DNA of 64,000 nucleotides from Dama dama (taxonomy: Eukaryota > Chordata > Mammalia > Artiodactyla > Cervidae), in NCBI RefSeq assembly GCF_033118175.1, contig NC_083693.1, positions 26,855,981 to 26,919,980 on the forward strand, given 5' to 3'. Below are positions 22,271-33,496 of the stretch, piece by piece (the stretch's first letter is position 1; each line of letters opens with the position of its first letter). A program made the position numbers and the translations under genes. The notes below the pieces were generated by a model. The model saw nothing but the letters and a program-made list of their open reading frames with translations. It was not told the DNA's origin and searched no databases.

Positions 22271-23499
22271 AAAGGAGACCACCAGGTGATTTTCCTGATG
22301 TTGGACCTGCCATTTATCCAATCTTCGCTTTGGGCCCCAAATGCTACCTTCCAGTGTGGTAGCTTATTTCCAAGCTGTCTGTACTGGCATCGCCTCCCAA
22401 CATTTGAGAAGTCCTTTTTATTCTTTTAATCACGGGGAAAGGAACCATCACAGACTGTCAGAACTGGACACGACTGAGTCCAATTCAGTGAATTGAAAAA
22501 ACCTTCTTTCTATTCTCTTCTCTTCCTTCCTTCCTAGTTTCTCCCCTTTTGTGGACAGGTATGGAAACAGAAGTTAACAGGAATTAATCCATTAGCAATA
22601 GAGTGAGGAGTAAAATACAAATCCCCTGCTTCATGCTCCTTGACACGGTGAACAGTCACCCAGTTCGCTATCCTCGTAGTTGTGTCAACATCAATTTTTC
22701 ACCATATCCCACTGAATTTTGAGTGTGCAGCTCATGCTGGTGACAGACATGATAGAGATGATACGAGCAGTCTTCTTTGAAGCCATCGTTTCAATCTGCT
22801 GCTCAGGAAGGGTGGCAGTTTGGCCCAGAGGATCCAGAGTCTTTATTCCACAGAACCATCAGTACTCCTGCCTGAACTGTTGCTATTTTACAGCCTATAT
22901 TAATACTCTGGGGGAATATCCGGTTGCCTGGAAACAGAAGCTCATCACTGAATTCATTAATATTTATCCAGTATGCTTTTATGAGATTTATTATATAAAT
23001 TTTCTCCTTTGATCCTAATTAACAGGTAAATAGCATCAAACGAAATATTCTCAAGGATTTATGGAGCTGAGTTTGAATTTGCAATTTGCTCTTTGCCTTG
23101 CCAACTTCTCTGTGATGCAGTTGATGCTTTTGCTGTATTCATATTCTCACTAAGAATCCAGATGACATCAGATTTCTTTATTGAGAAAGAAAAGAGGTTC
23201 AGGTAAATATTCCTTAGTTTCAGGTGAAGATGAGGGCTAAAATCCCCTATTTAAAGAGACAGTTAACACATAATGTAAGTCTGTAGGAGACTTGAGATTC
23301 TGTCTAGAGATGAAACTTCATCGTACGATTCTGAATTAAACTCATGAACACAACACATGTGTTTCTAAATGGGCAGTTAAAGAAAAAGACTTATCTGGGG
23401 AAAGCTTGTAGGTAGAGACGTACTAATAATTCTTAGAGAACTGCTTTTGAGTTTTACTATTGAAGTTCTTTGTTCACCTTAGCTAAAACTCACTCTTCA
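22271..23499. other. Unassigned non-coding sequence
   Basis: A short GGACACGACTGAGTCC-containing piece at about 22465-22495 may be an eroded Bov-A or BovB tail. The rest, including 22719-23012 with a 97-codon frame, is not recognised. Confidence 0.35.
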
Positions 23500-24175
23500 G
23501 ATGATACTATGTGCTGAATTATATCCTTAGAAATATAAATTGCAGTCTTCACCCCCAATACCTATGCATGTTTTATTTAGAGTCTTTCCAGAAGTAGTCA
23601 AGATGAGGTCACTAGGGTGGGACCCAATCTAATATGACTGGTGTCCTTAGGCGCAAAGGGGGAGACGCACAGATATTCAGAATCGGGGACAAACACCAGA
23701 TGAAGAGGAAATGTTGTAAGTGATACCTTTACAGGCCAAGGACAGCCAAGGATTGCTGACAACACCGGAAGCTAAAAGAGAAGCATGTTTTCTATGTCTG
23801 GGTGTGCTCAGTTCGTGTCTCTTTCCGACCTCATGGACTATAGCCCACAAGATTCCTCTGTCCATGGAGTTCTCCAGGCAAGAATACTGGAGTGGGTTGC
23901 CGTTGCCTTCTCGAGAGGATCTTCCCAACCCAGGGATCAAAACCCAAGTCTCTTGCATCTCCTGCATTGGCAGGTGGGTTCTTTACCACTCAGCCACCTG
24001 GGAAGCCCTAAAGTGAGACACAGAACAGATTCTCCCCTACAGCTTTCAGAGAGAGCATGGCCCTGCTGATATTCTGATTTCAGACTTGCAGCCTCTAGAA
24101 CGGTGAAAGAATAAATTTCTGGGTTCTTTTTCAGCTACCCAGTTATGCTAACCTATTACAGTAGCCCAGAAAAGT
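23500..24175 (+). mobile_element. MLT1-type (ERVL-MaLR) LTR, interrupted by SINEs
   Basis: GTGCTGAATTATATCC, AAGATGAGGTCACTAGGGTG, CCCAATCTAATATGACTGGT and, after the SINE, TCAGAGAGAGCATGGCCCTG and GAATAAATTTCTGG follow the MLT1 consensus order. The SINE at 23790-24009 splits it. Confidence 0.8.
23790..24009 (-). mobile_element. Bov-tA-type SINE inside MLT1
   Basis: Complete antisense Bov-A body and tRNA-like head (GCCACCTGGGAAGCCC). MLT1 sequence resumes on the right at about 24012. Confidence 0.93.
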
Positions 24176-24283
24176 GTGATAGTGTTAGTAGTTCAGTCAT
24201 GTCTGACTCCTTGCGACCCCATGGGCTATAGCCCACCAGTCTCATCTAACCACAGAATTCTCCAGGCAAGAATACTGTAGTAG
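24176..24283 (-). mobile_element. Bov-tA body fragment with target-site duplication
   Basis: Only the antisense outer Bov-A body is present, from GTTAGTAGTTCAGTCATG to CCAGGCAAGAATACTG. AGTAGCCCAGAAAA before it and AGTAGCCCCAGAAAA after it are the flanking duplication, at the end of the MLT1. Confidence 0.85.
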
Positions 24284-24289
24284 CCCCAG

Positions 24290-25043
24290 AAAACCAATAT
24301 ATGAAAAGCCAGATATAAAATCACACTTCAAATGGTTTCAATATTTGCTCTATCCATCAACACTGAAATTACTAAACTCTAGAAGAGAGCTAATCACAGC
24401 ATCTGTGTCCAAACTTTCTGGTTCAAACTCACAAAGTAGAAGTGCTACCACTTCTCAACAGACTCTTTCCAGTAAATCTGATCAACAGAAGCTATTCTAA
24501 ATCTATATACTGAAAGGCATATTGAGGAGGATTTAGTGTTTGCAAATATAAAATCAATTAGAAAGTTGAAAAGAAACAAAAACGTATTTGGCTAAGATAT
24601 ATCCTGTATTTTCTTTTTTTACTGCTTTATTTAACATTTTTGGTTGGAAAAATAGACATTTATTCATTAATTCACTCCTTTAATCTATAGTCCGTTCATA
24701 AGTCATTTTGCATGAGTATATGATGTTGCATAAATGTTTTCTTCTTCTAATCTATTCTCTCAGCTGATGCTTTCACAAATCAGATATATTCACATTTGAC
24801 AGGTGCCCACAGCATCAAAATAGAAACTCAAGAGACATTATGTCAGTTATAAAATAGGCCATTTATTTGGCTAATATATTTCTATTATTGTCACATTACA
24901 TGGAGTATATCAGTATCCTGAAAGAATATACTCTCCAGATAAAATTAGAAAGACCTCATGACTTATAGCTCATCCTAGTCACTGAACTTGAAATTGAATC
25001 TGTCAAGTATAGTCTATCAGCTTTCCTTAAATACCTGTGTTTG
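24290..25043. other. Unassigned AT-rich sequence
   Basis: No repeat family or exon is recognised. Confidence 0.4.
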
Positions 25044-25311
25044 AAGGCATGTCTTCCTTTATTGGGCTTCACTTAATTGTGCTTAACAGATATCGTGTTT
25101 TTGTTGTTGTTGTTTTTTTACAGATTGAAGGCTTGCAGCAACCCAGCATAGAGGAAGTCTATTGGTATTGTTTTTACAACAGCATCTGATAATTTTGTGT
25201 CTTTGTGTCACACGTTGATAATTCTTGAAACATTTCAAACATTTTTATAATTATTATATTTATAATAATGATACGTTATCAGTAACCTTTGTGATCTTTG
25301 ATGCTACTATT

Positions 25312-25366
25312 GCCAGGCTACAGTCCATGGGATCGTAAACTCAGACAAGACTGAGCGACTGAGCAC
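25312..25366 (+). mobile_element. Bov-A/Bov-tA tail fragment
   Basis: CCAGGCTACAGTCCATGGGA followed by AAGACTGAGCGACTGAGC is the 3' end of a Bov-A body, lying between two Tigger segments. Confidence 0.8.
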
Positions 25367-25437
25367 AACTTGCATATGCACTGGGAAATCAGAAAATGTG
25401 TGCAACTCTTCTTGGTGCAAGATTCGCTTATTGCTGT

Positions 25438-26813
25438 TGAGTTCACTTTAGTTGCTCAGTCATCTCCTAGTCATTGCGATCCCATGGACTGCAGCACGCC
25501 AGGCCTCCCTGTCCAACACCAACTCCCGGAGTTTACTCGAACTCATGTGGTTGAGTCGGTGATGCCATCCAACCATCTCATCCTCTGTTGTCCCCTTCTC
25601 CTCCCACCTTCAATCTTTCCCAGCATCAGGGTCTTTCCCAATGAGTCAGTTTTTCACATCAGGTGGCCAAATATTGGAGTTTCAACTTCAACATCAGTCA
25701 TCCCAATGAATATTCAGGACTGATTTCCTTTAGGATGGACTGGTTGGATCTCCTTGCAGTCCAAGGGACTCTCAAGAGTCTTCTCCAATACCACAGTTCA
25801 AAAGCATCAATTTTTCAGTGTTCAGCTTTCTTTATAGTCCAACTCTTACATCCATACATGACTACAGAAAAACCATAGCCTTGACTAGATGGACCTTTGT
25901 TGACAAAGTAATGTCTCAGCTTTTTAATATGCTGTCTAGGCTGGTCATAACTTTTCTTCCAAGGAGTAAACATCTTTTAATTTCATGGATGCAGTCACCA
26001 TCTGCAGTGATTTTGGAGCCCCAAAAAATAAAGTCAGCCACTGTTTCCACTGTTTCCCCATCTGTTTGCCATGAAGTGATGGGACCGGATGCCTTAGTTT
26101 TCTGAATGTTGAGCTTTAAGCCAACTTTTTCACTCTCCTCTTTCACTTTCATCAAGAGGCTCTTTAGTTCTTCTTCAGTTTCTGTCATAAGGGTGGTACC
26201 ATCTGCATATCTGAGGTTATTGCTATTTCTCCCAGCAATCTTGATTCCAGCTTGTGCTTCTTCCAACCCAACGTTTCTCATGAAGTCCTCTGCATATAAG
26301 TTAAATAAGCAGGGTGACAATATACAGCCTTGACATACTTCTTTTCTATTTGGAACCAGTCTATTGCTCCGTGTCCAGTTCTAACTTTTGCTTCCTGACC
26401 TGCAAACAGATTTCTCAAGAGGCAGGTCAGGTGGTCTGGTATTCCCATCTCTTTCAGAATTTTCCATAGTTTGTGGTGATCCACACTGTCAAAGGCTTTA
26501 GCGTAGTCAGTGAAGCAGAAGTAGATGCTTTTCTGAAACTCTCTTGCTTTTTTGATGATTGGTGGATGTTGGCAATTTGATCTCTGGTTCCTCTGCCTTT
26601 TCTAAAACCAGCTTGAACATCTGGAAGTTCACAGTTCACATATTGCTGAAGCCTGGCTTGGAGAATTTTGAGCATTACTTTACTAGCATGTGAGATGAGT
26701 GCAATTGTGTGGTAGTTTGAGCATTCTTTGGCATTGCCTTTCTTTGGGATTGTAATGAAAACTGTCCTTTTCCAGTCCTGTGGCCACTGCTGCATTTTGC
26801 AAATTTGCAGGCA
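25438..26813 (-). pseudogene. 5'-truncated BovB with RT relic, inserted in Tigger
   Basis: On the minus strand this carries the BovB RT and C-terminal regions. Recognisable blocks are VQAGFRKGRGTRDQIANI (near 26580-26640), ILKEMGIPDHLTCLLRNLFA (26278-26484) and the RT catalytic block at about 26200. The catalytic box reads YADG instead of YADD, so a metal-binding aspartate is lost. The frame is also shifted several times. TATTGCTGT lies at 25429-25437 and 26814-26822 as a target-site duplication in the host Tigger sequence. Confidence 0.92.
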
Positions 26814-26861
26814 TATTGCTGTGGTCTGGACCAAATCTGCAATATTTCTGAGTTATGCCTG

Positions 26862-27985
26862 TATTGACTTTGGAGATGTAACACTGCATGTGTTAAGACA
26901 GAGATCTGAATTCTTGTTTCACAATAAGCTGAAACGTTATAAAAATAGGTTCTACAAATTGTTGGGCAAAATTTTCCAAATTAGAAAGTTGAGAAACTTT
27001 TAAAAAATAACTTACTTTGTAAAAAATTGGACAAAATTCATATTTCAGATGGTTAAGGTAAGAAAGTTTTGTCACCAGCATAAAACAATAATAGAAATAT
27101 AAGTAGAAAATTATGTTATTAATAAAATTGCTAGAAATTCATCAGGAAGAGGAGATAATCATAGATCTATTCAGTGCTACTCAAATCCTTTTCAGCAAAG
27201 AACCACAAATGAAATAATTAATTTGCCAGGTTTTAAGGACAGCATCTAAAGCAATTGCCATAAGTGCAGAATTTCTTTCAAATCTTATTAGTTTAAATAT
27301 TAATGAAAGTACATTCTTGGATGATTTGCCTATTTTATTATTTAAAAAATATCAACTGTGATTTCTTACCGTGGAGCAGCAAAAATAATTATTGAGCACA
27401 GTGGGTGAGTGGATATTGCTAGTGTTACTCCTACCTGAGTCTCCTCACTTCTGCAGGAAGTGAAAAAAGTATAGTTCACATCCTAGCCCTCTGCAGTAAT
27501 CAGGACTGAATGAATATCGTCTAGTAGATTATGAGCAGAAGTGATGTGTATCACTCCTGGCTCAGGTAATAAAATTCCCCAAATAACCTTCCAGCCATTT
27601 CTTCTCCTGGAGGTGAGTGTGGAAGTGATGTGTTCACACCACAAGGTCACGTGATCAAATCAGATTGGATTGCTAAGCCATTGAGCAAGAGTCAGTCAAA
27701 TAGGTCTGAGGAGAACCCAATGTAGAGCAGACTCTGGGTATTTAAACAATAAACTCTATAATAATTCACTGGGATCTTGGGTTTACTTACCATCATAGCC
27801 TATGCCCAGCCTAATGAGTAAACTAGCCATGTTTACCACTTGACTTCAAGAATCTCCCTGCTCACAGAAGTGTGTGGAGCTAGACTGGGTCATATTTTAA
27901 TTTCTCCAAATCACTCCCTTTAAGATATGAACATAGGGTGAGGAAGTAATTGATACATTAACTAGAGCATGATGAAATAAGAATG
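26862..27985. other. Unassigned AT-rich, repeat-poor sequence
   Basis: About 1.1 kb without a recognised repeat or exon. Confidence 0.4.
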
Positions 27986-28425
27986 CCTCACTAATTTGCA
28001 GAAACATGGATAAACCTAGAGATTATCATACTAAGTGAAGTAAATCAGACTGAGAAAGAAAAATAGAGTATGTTATCACTTATACATGGAATCTGAAAAA
28101 GAAAAAAATGATACTAATGAACTTATTTACGAAACAGAAATAGACTCACAGACACTGGGAACAAACGTATGATCACCAAATGGAAAGTGGGGGAGAGATA
28201 AATTAGGAGATTGGAATAAACACACTATTATATGTAAAACAGATAAACAATAAGGACCTGCTGCATAGTACAGGGAACTATACTTAGTATTTTGTAATAA
28301 CCTGTAAGGGAAAAGAATCTAGAGAAAAATAGATATATTTGCAGTACACTTAAAACTAACAGAACACTGTAAATCAACTATGCTCCAATTTAAAAATAAA
28401 TAAAAGGAGAAAAAAGTATTACACT
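27986..28425 (+). mobile_element. L1 3' end (older type)
   Basis: GATAAACCTAGAGATTATCA, AAGTGAAGTAAATCAGACTG, CAATAAGGACCTGCTGCATA and GTAAATCAACTATGCTCCAA are L1 3'UTR blocks of the older mammalian type, ending in an A-rich tail. Confidence 0.88.
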
Positions 28426-28587
28426 GAAAAAAAGAGAATGTCAGGATAAGAAATTTAAAATGTCATTCTTTAGGCACTTGTCAGTCCTCAAAGGTTACAG
28501 AGTAAGAGATTGGATTGATCAAAGCTTCGCTTAGGGAGATTAATACTGTGTTTGAGTATCTAAGTTAGTCTGTCATATACAGTAAAG

Positions 28588-28998
28588 TAATTTTGAAAGG
28601 GAGAAACAAATATCATCTATTAACACATGTATGTGGAATCTAGAAAAATGGTACAGATGAACCTATCTGCAGGGCGTGAATACAGATGCAGACATAGAGA
28701 ATGAACATGTGGACGTGGATAGAAGGGGAAGGTGAGACAAACTGAGAGATTAGGATGGACGTGAATACACTACCATGTGTAAACAGGTAGCTAGTGGGAA
28801 CCTGCTGTATAGCCAAGGAGCTCAGCTTGGTGGTCTATGATGACCCGGATGGGTGGGATACGGGTAGAGGGGGTGTGTGAGAGGGAAGCCCAAGAGGGAA
28901 GAGGAGGGATATATGTATACATATACCAGATTTGTTTCGTTGTAGAGTAGAAACTAAAACACAGAATTGTAAAGCAATTATACTCCAATTTAAAAAAA
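28588..28998 (+). mobile_element. L1 3'UTR fragment (ruminant type)
   Basis: TAACACATGTATGTGGAATC, ACTACCATGTGTAAACAGG, AGCTAGTGGGAACCTGCTG and GCAATTATACTCCAATTT occur in order and end in A/G-rich tail sequence. Confidence 0.88.
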
Positions 28999-29569
28999 GA
29001 AGAAGAAGCAGCAGGAAAAGTCTGAGTGAAAGATTCCACTTAGAGTCTTGTTAAAATAGTCCAGATAATTGTTGACAAGCTTGTGGACCAAGATGCTAGG
29101 TATAGGAGTAGACAAGAGAACTATTTTGGAGAGGCTCTTTGAAAATAGAACTGATCACATGTGATTACTAGGGTGAAAAAACAGAAAGTGACTATGAGGT
29201 TTCAACTATAACAAGGCAAAAGTAAGGGATCCAGTAGGAGGGGTTTCAGAGAGATTTTTGTCTGATCAAAAGTCTTCATTAGGCTGAGCCCTACCTTGCT
29301 CTTATCTATGTGGATGCTCAGGCTGTTTCCATCTTGTGTCATTGCTATCTTAAAACATAGCCTCCACTCTCACCAAAAGAGACGAAACAGACAGTTGTGC
29401 AGGAGGTTTTCACAGCCTGAATGTGGAAGGGATGTACCTTCTGTTCACAGTCCACTACTAGACTTGTCACACAACCCTGACTAGCTACAAGGGATGGGAG
29501 ATTGAAATACACTTAACACAAATCAGCTTAGCTAAGCATTAGCAGGCATCAGCTTCTGTTGCTATTGGC
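28999..29569. other. Unassigned non-coding sequence
   Basis: No exon or named repeat. The 29280-29480 part has LTR-like texture but no diagnostic end. Confidence 0.35.
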
Positions 29570-29574
29570 TCAGT

Positions 29575-30107
29575 CAGTTCAGTTCATTCGCTCAGCCATG
29601 TCCAACTCTTTGCGAACCCATGAACCGCAGCACGCCAGGCCTCTCTGTCCATCACCAACTCCCAGAGTCCACCCAAATCCATGTCCATTGAGTCGGTGAT
29701 GCCATCTAACCATCTCATCCTCTGTCGTCCCCTTCTGCTCCTGCCCTCAATCTTTCCCAGCATCAGGGTCTTTTGAAATGAGTCAGCTCTTCGCATCGGG
29801 TGGCCGAAGTATTGGAATTTCAGCTTCAACATCAGTCCCTCTAATGAACACCCAGGACTGATCTCCTTTAGGATGGACTGGTTGGATCTCCTTGCAGTCC
29901 AAGGGACTCTCAAGAGTCTTCTCCAACACCACAGTTCAAAAGTATCAATTCTTCGGCGCTCAGCTTTCTTTATAGTCCAACTCTCACATCCATACATGAC
30001 CACTGGAAAAACCATAGCCTTGACTAGATGGACCTTTGTTGACAAAGTAATGTTTCTGCTTTTTAATATGCTGTCTAGTTTGGTCATAACTTTCCTTCCA
30101 AGGAGTA
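29575..30107 (-). pseudogene. 5'-truncated BovB: C-terminal domain still open
   Basis: On the minus strand the BovB C-terminal domain reads without interruption for about 170 codons. It runs from LLLGRKVMTKLDSILKSRN through MYGCESWTIKKAERRRID to the end near RMRWLDGITDSMDM. Non-BovB sequence upstream (30108-30264) extends the frame to 226 codons. The RT and endonuclease domains are absent because of 5' truncation, so the product could not act as a retrotransposase. Confidence 0.92.
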
Positions 30108-30238
30108 AGCAGACAGAAATAAATAATTGATTCTTGTGTTTTAGATAGGACAATTCTTCATGCCATATTGTCCTGGGGAGCATTTGGCAATGTTCATATT
30201 TGTATATTATACCTAAAGATTCCAAGACAAACTGAAAT

Positions 30239-30439
30239 CTCTTGGGACTTTCTTGGTAGTCCATTGGCTACAACTCCACACTCCCAATGCAGCGGGTATG
30301 GGTTCAGTCCCTGGTAAGGAGACTTGATCCCAGATGCTGCAACTAACAGTTTGCATGCCACAACTAAGGATCCCAGATGTTGCAATTAAGATCCAGCACA
30401 GCCCAATAAATAAATAGACACATAAATATTTTTAAAAAT
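30239..30439 (+). mobile_element. CHR-type SINE with 12-nt target-site duplication
   Basis: A head (TTGGGACTTTCTTGGTAGTC), a B-box-like GGTTCAGTCCC and an AATAAATA tail are present. ACAAACTGAAAT is repeated exactly at 30227-30238 and 30440-30451. Confidence 0.88.
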
Positions 30440-30694
30440 ACAAACTGAAATTTATAAAAAGAAATAATGAAAGACTTCTGAGAATGGGAGACTTTAATAA
30501 CACAGACTTGGTTACCTGAATATCCCAGTTTATGAGATTATTCTATTTCACTCAGCTATGGGTAATTTCAAAATCATGACCTAACATTTCTGTCCTTTTT
30601 ACTTTTATGAGGGAATAACTGCTTGCAGTTTCTTACAAGCCACTCTCATTATAGGAAAGGTTGATATTCTCTTTTAACACAAACTAATTGAGTG

Positions 30695-30974
30695 GGAGAA
30701 GGAACTGGCACCCCACTTCAGCACTCTTGCCTGGAAAACCCCATGGATGGAGCAGCCTGGTGGGCTGCAGTCCATGGGGTCGCGAAGAGTCAGACACGAC
30801 TGAGCGACTTCACTTTCACTTTTCACTTTCATGCATTGGAGCAGGAAATGGCAACCCACTCCAGTGTCCTTGCCCGGAGAATCCCAGGGATGGGGGAGCC
30901 TGATGGGCTGCCATCTATGGGGTCGCTCAGAGTCGGACACAACTGATGTGAGTTAGCAGCAGCAGCAGCAGCAG
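30695..30974 (+). mobile_element. Bov-A2 SINE (Bov-A dimer)
   Basis: Two Bov-A bodies in tandem are joined by CACTTTCACTTTTCACTTTC, without a tRNA head. An AGC-repeat tail ends the element. ATTGAGTG at 30687-30694 and 30975-30982 is the target-site duplication. This is a recent-looking, well-preserved copy. Confidence 0.95.
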
Positions 30975-31123
30975 ATTGAGTGATTGCTCAATATAGGCAA
31001 AGCCATAATCCTGTGGACTGAAAATAGAATTTCAATGAAAACATTAGGGTTATGTTAGGTGTCACCTACCATACCAAGTATTTGCCTACTGTCTTTCAGC
31101 TATATATATCCCTCACTCATCAT

Positions 31124-31334
31124 AGGGCCTTCCCTAGTGGCTCAGACAGTAAAGAATTTACCTACAATGCAGGAGACCTGGGTTTGATCCCTGGAGTCGG
31201 AAAGATCCCCTGGAAAAGGGAATGGCAACCCACTCTAGAATTCTTGCCTGGAGAATTCCATGGACAGTGAAGTCTGGTGGGTCACAGTCCATGGGGTCAC
31301 AAAGAGTCTGACGGGAATGAACGACTAACACTTC
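31124..31334 (+). mobile_element. Bov-tA-type SINE
   Basis: A head (GGGCCTTCCCTAGTGGCTCAG) and a complete body ending AATGAACGACTAACAC. Confidence 0.93.
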
Positions 31335-31703
31335 TACTTTTCAGAGTATCTTCAGACTGGATTACGGGATAACAAGAAAAACTTTAAGGTCCAGATGCTT
31401 ACAGAAGCCAGGATATCATGGTAAGGGAGAAATATAGCTTGGAAGTATTTAGATTTCTGTTACTCCTTCTGAAAATTCTGTTATTTTCTTTTTCTAAAGG
31501 AGGTGCAATGACTTTAAAATTCTATTTGTAGAGTGGATAAGGGTAAAGCCTTTTGATAACCACATTTGAAGCATGCTATGAAATCAAATAAGCCTAGATT
31601 CAAATGTTAGTTGGGTCACACACGAGCTATTAAATGTCACCGACTCTCAGTACCTTTTTTTAATATAAAATAGAGATGATAATATTGCCCTAATAGTAAA
31701 GTA

Positions 31704-31783
31704 TTGAGTTAGCCGAAAAGTTCGTTAAGGTTTTTCTATTACATCTTACGGAAAGACTCAAGCCAACTTTTTGGCCAACCTGG
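31704..31783. mobile_element. 80-bp mariner-type MITE
   Basis: Between TA dinucleotides at 31702-31703 and 31784-31785 lie two inverted arms with a short centre. The left arm has TTGAGTTAGCCGAAAAGTTCG and the right arm has CCAACTTTTTGGCCAACC. The size and TA flanks match an internally deleted mariner, analogous to human MADE1. Confidence 0.75.
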
Positions 31784-31849
31784 TATCTTCACTATAGTGT
31801 GTCAGTTATTAATATTAAGTACCAAGTGAGATTAATAATAACTGTGAAC

Positions 31850-32075
31850 ATTTCTGGAGTTTTAGCAGTGCTATCAGAGGCTCATGCTTCTTCATGGAGT
31901 ACTGTCCAGTCCACAGCCCTGTGAAACAGATTTCATTGTTAAATACATTTTAAAGATGAAGAACTGGAGATTTAGAAAGGTTAAATAATTTGCTCAAGGC
32001 ACTGAACTGGTACAGGTGAAGCCAAGACTCCAAATTCTTCAGTCTGACTCCTAAGCCAGCAATTTAATTATCAGG
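31850..32075 (-). mobile_element. MIR SINE, antisense
   Basis: AAGATGAAGAACTGGAGATT, GGTTAAATAATTTGCTCAAG and GCCAAGACTCCAAATTCTTC follow the reverse MIR order. Confidence 0.65.
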
Positions 32076-33384
32076 AGACAAAACCACTATTATTGTATCA
32101 AAGCTGCCGACTACAGTGCCTGATACAGGTCAGGTGCCTGATGAATGGCAGATAGGATTACCTTACTATTGTTAACTACAAGTGTCACTGGGATTGAGGG
32201 CCGGTGATCAGGCTCAACCAAGAACGTCATAGATCAGAGAAGGATGCCACCTTTGTCCTGGCCTGGCCTCCCCTACTTCATCTCACAGCAGGCCAACGTG
32301 GCAGTCACATGCCATATGGCAATGCTGCTATCATAATGCCCCTACTCCAGGGTGGAGCCAGGTGGGGTTCACATTTTCTCCTTGCATGTGCACACACCAG
32401 AAAACAGAAGGACACAGAAGATGGGATGCTTACAGATGCTAGAAAATGTACCCACTTCTCCTTACTAAGCCAAGTCCATCATTATGATGAAAATAAGTAA
32501 ACATTTGAGTTAAATTAGAAAAATGACCTAACCCAGCAAAATAACTAGGACCTTAGAAGCAAGGAATCACTTTCTTAACACATCTTCTCAGATCATTTTA
32601 AATGACCTCCTCTTTGAGTCGTGCCTGAAAAACCTGTCTCCCTTTGTGTTTCCCCTTGAAGCGCCTTGTGATATGATGGATGGAGCATGCCGTATAAAAA
32701 TAAATTGGATGGTATTCTCTCCTATTATCTATGATTCCTTGATCTTCCAACAGAGTTTTTAATAAACATTTGAATTATTTACAGTAATCTACAAAGGCAT
32801 TTTAATAGTGCATATGGTAGAGGGAAGAGAATGAAAAATATCTTTGTTTCACTCTGACGGGGCCAATGAACCATGACACAAATGATTGCCTGCCTCATTT
32901 GTAATTATTCATTGTAAAAATCTTCATTCAGTGGCAGAAATTTTCTGGCTCTGGGTCCTAACGATTATGGGGGCATGAGAGTTATTGGCTTCAGTCTCAC
33001 CCGAGGACAAGCTGTACTGTGCACAAAGTTTGAGATGGACCTCAGTGAAATGAACTTAGAATCTGACAATGGTTACTGCCCATTAATCGCTTTCAAGAGA
33101 GTCTCAGGAAGAGATAAGTACTTCGGGTTTGCTTTTTCCCAACAATAGAGAAGCCATAGTGTGGTCATTCTGATTGTATTGTTGAAATATATGGTTAATT
33201 ACTTTGAAAAGTCTAGCCAGGAGCTCTCAGCGCTATACACAGTCTTTATAAACACAGATGGAGCCAGTGAAGACTAAGTCAAGGGAGATTGTCTGACCAG
33301 ATTAGATGCCTTTAAGGTAACTGGAACCAGACATTGATGTGTAAATATTCCAATGTTAGATAGCATCTTTGGTTAGATAGCATC
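32076..33384. other. Repeat-poor non-coding block
   Basis: About 1.3 kb without recognised repeats, apart from an L2-like trace at 32115-32155. A 98-codon frame at 32204-32500 has no visible domain. A local repeat of TTAGATAGCATC occurs at 33356-33382. Confidence 0.4.
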
Positions 33385-33388
33385 AAGG

Positions 33389-33496
33389 ACTCAGTGGAGA
33401 TGAATCTGAAGAAACTCCAGGTGATAGTGCAGGACAGGGAAGCCTGGCCTCCCACAGTCCATGGGGTCAGACATGACTGAGCTACTGAACAACAGC
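33389..33496 (+). mobile_element. BovB 3'-end fragment
   Basis: ACTCCAGGTGATAGTGCAGG, ACAGGGAAGCCTGGCCTCCC and GACATGACTGAGCTACTGAA match the last ~110 bp of BovB. Confidence 0.85.

Larger units (their letters stand above)
25045..26861. mobile_element. Tigger1-like deletion derivative split by a SINE tail and BovB
   Basis: The left terminal region (25045-25311) has GCATGTCTTCCTTTATTGGG and GATTGAAGGCTTGCAGCAAC. The right subterminal part (25367-25437) has GCATATGCACTGGGAAATCA. The final terminal repeat (26819-26861) contains GTGGTCTGGACCAAATCTGC and ends in TTATGCCTG followed by TA. The three pieces join into one non-autonomous transposon once the insertions are removed. Confidence 0.75.
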
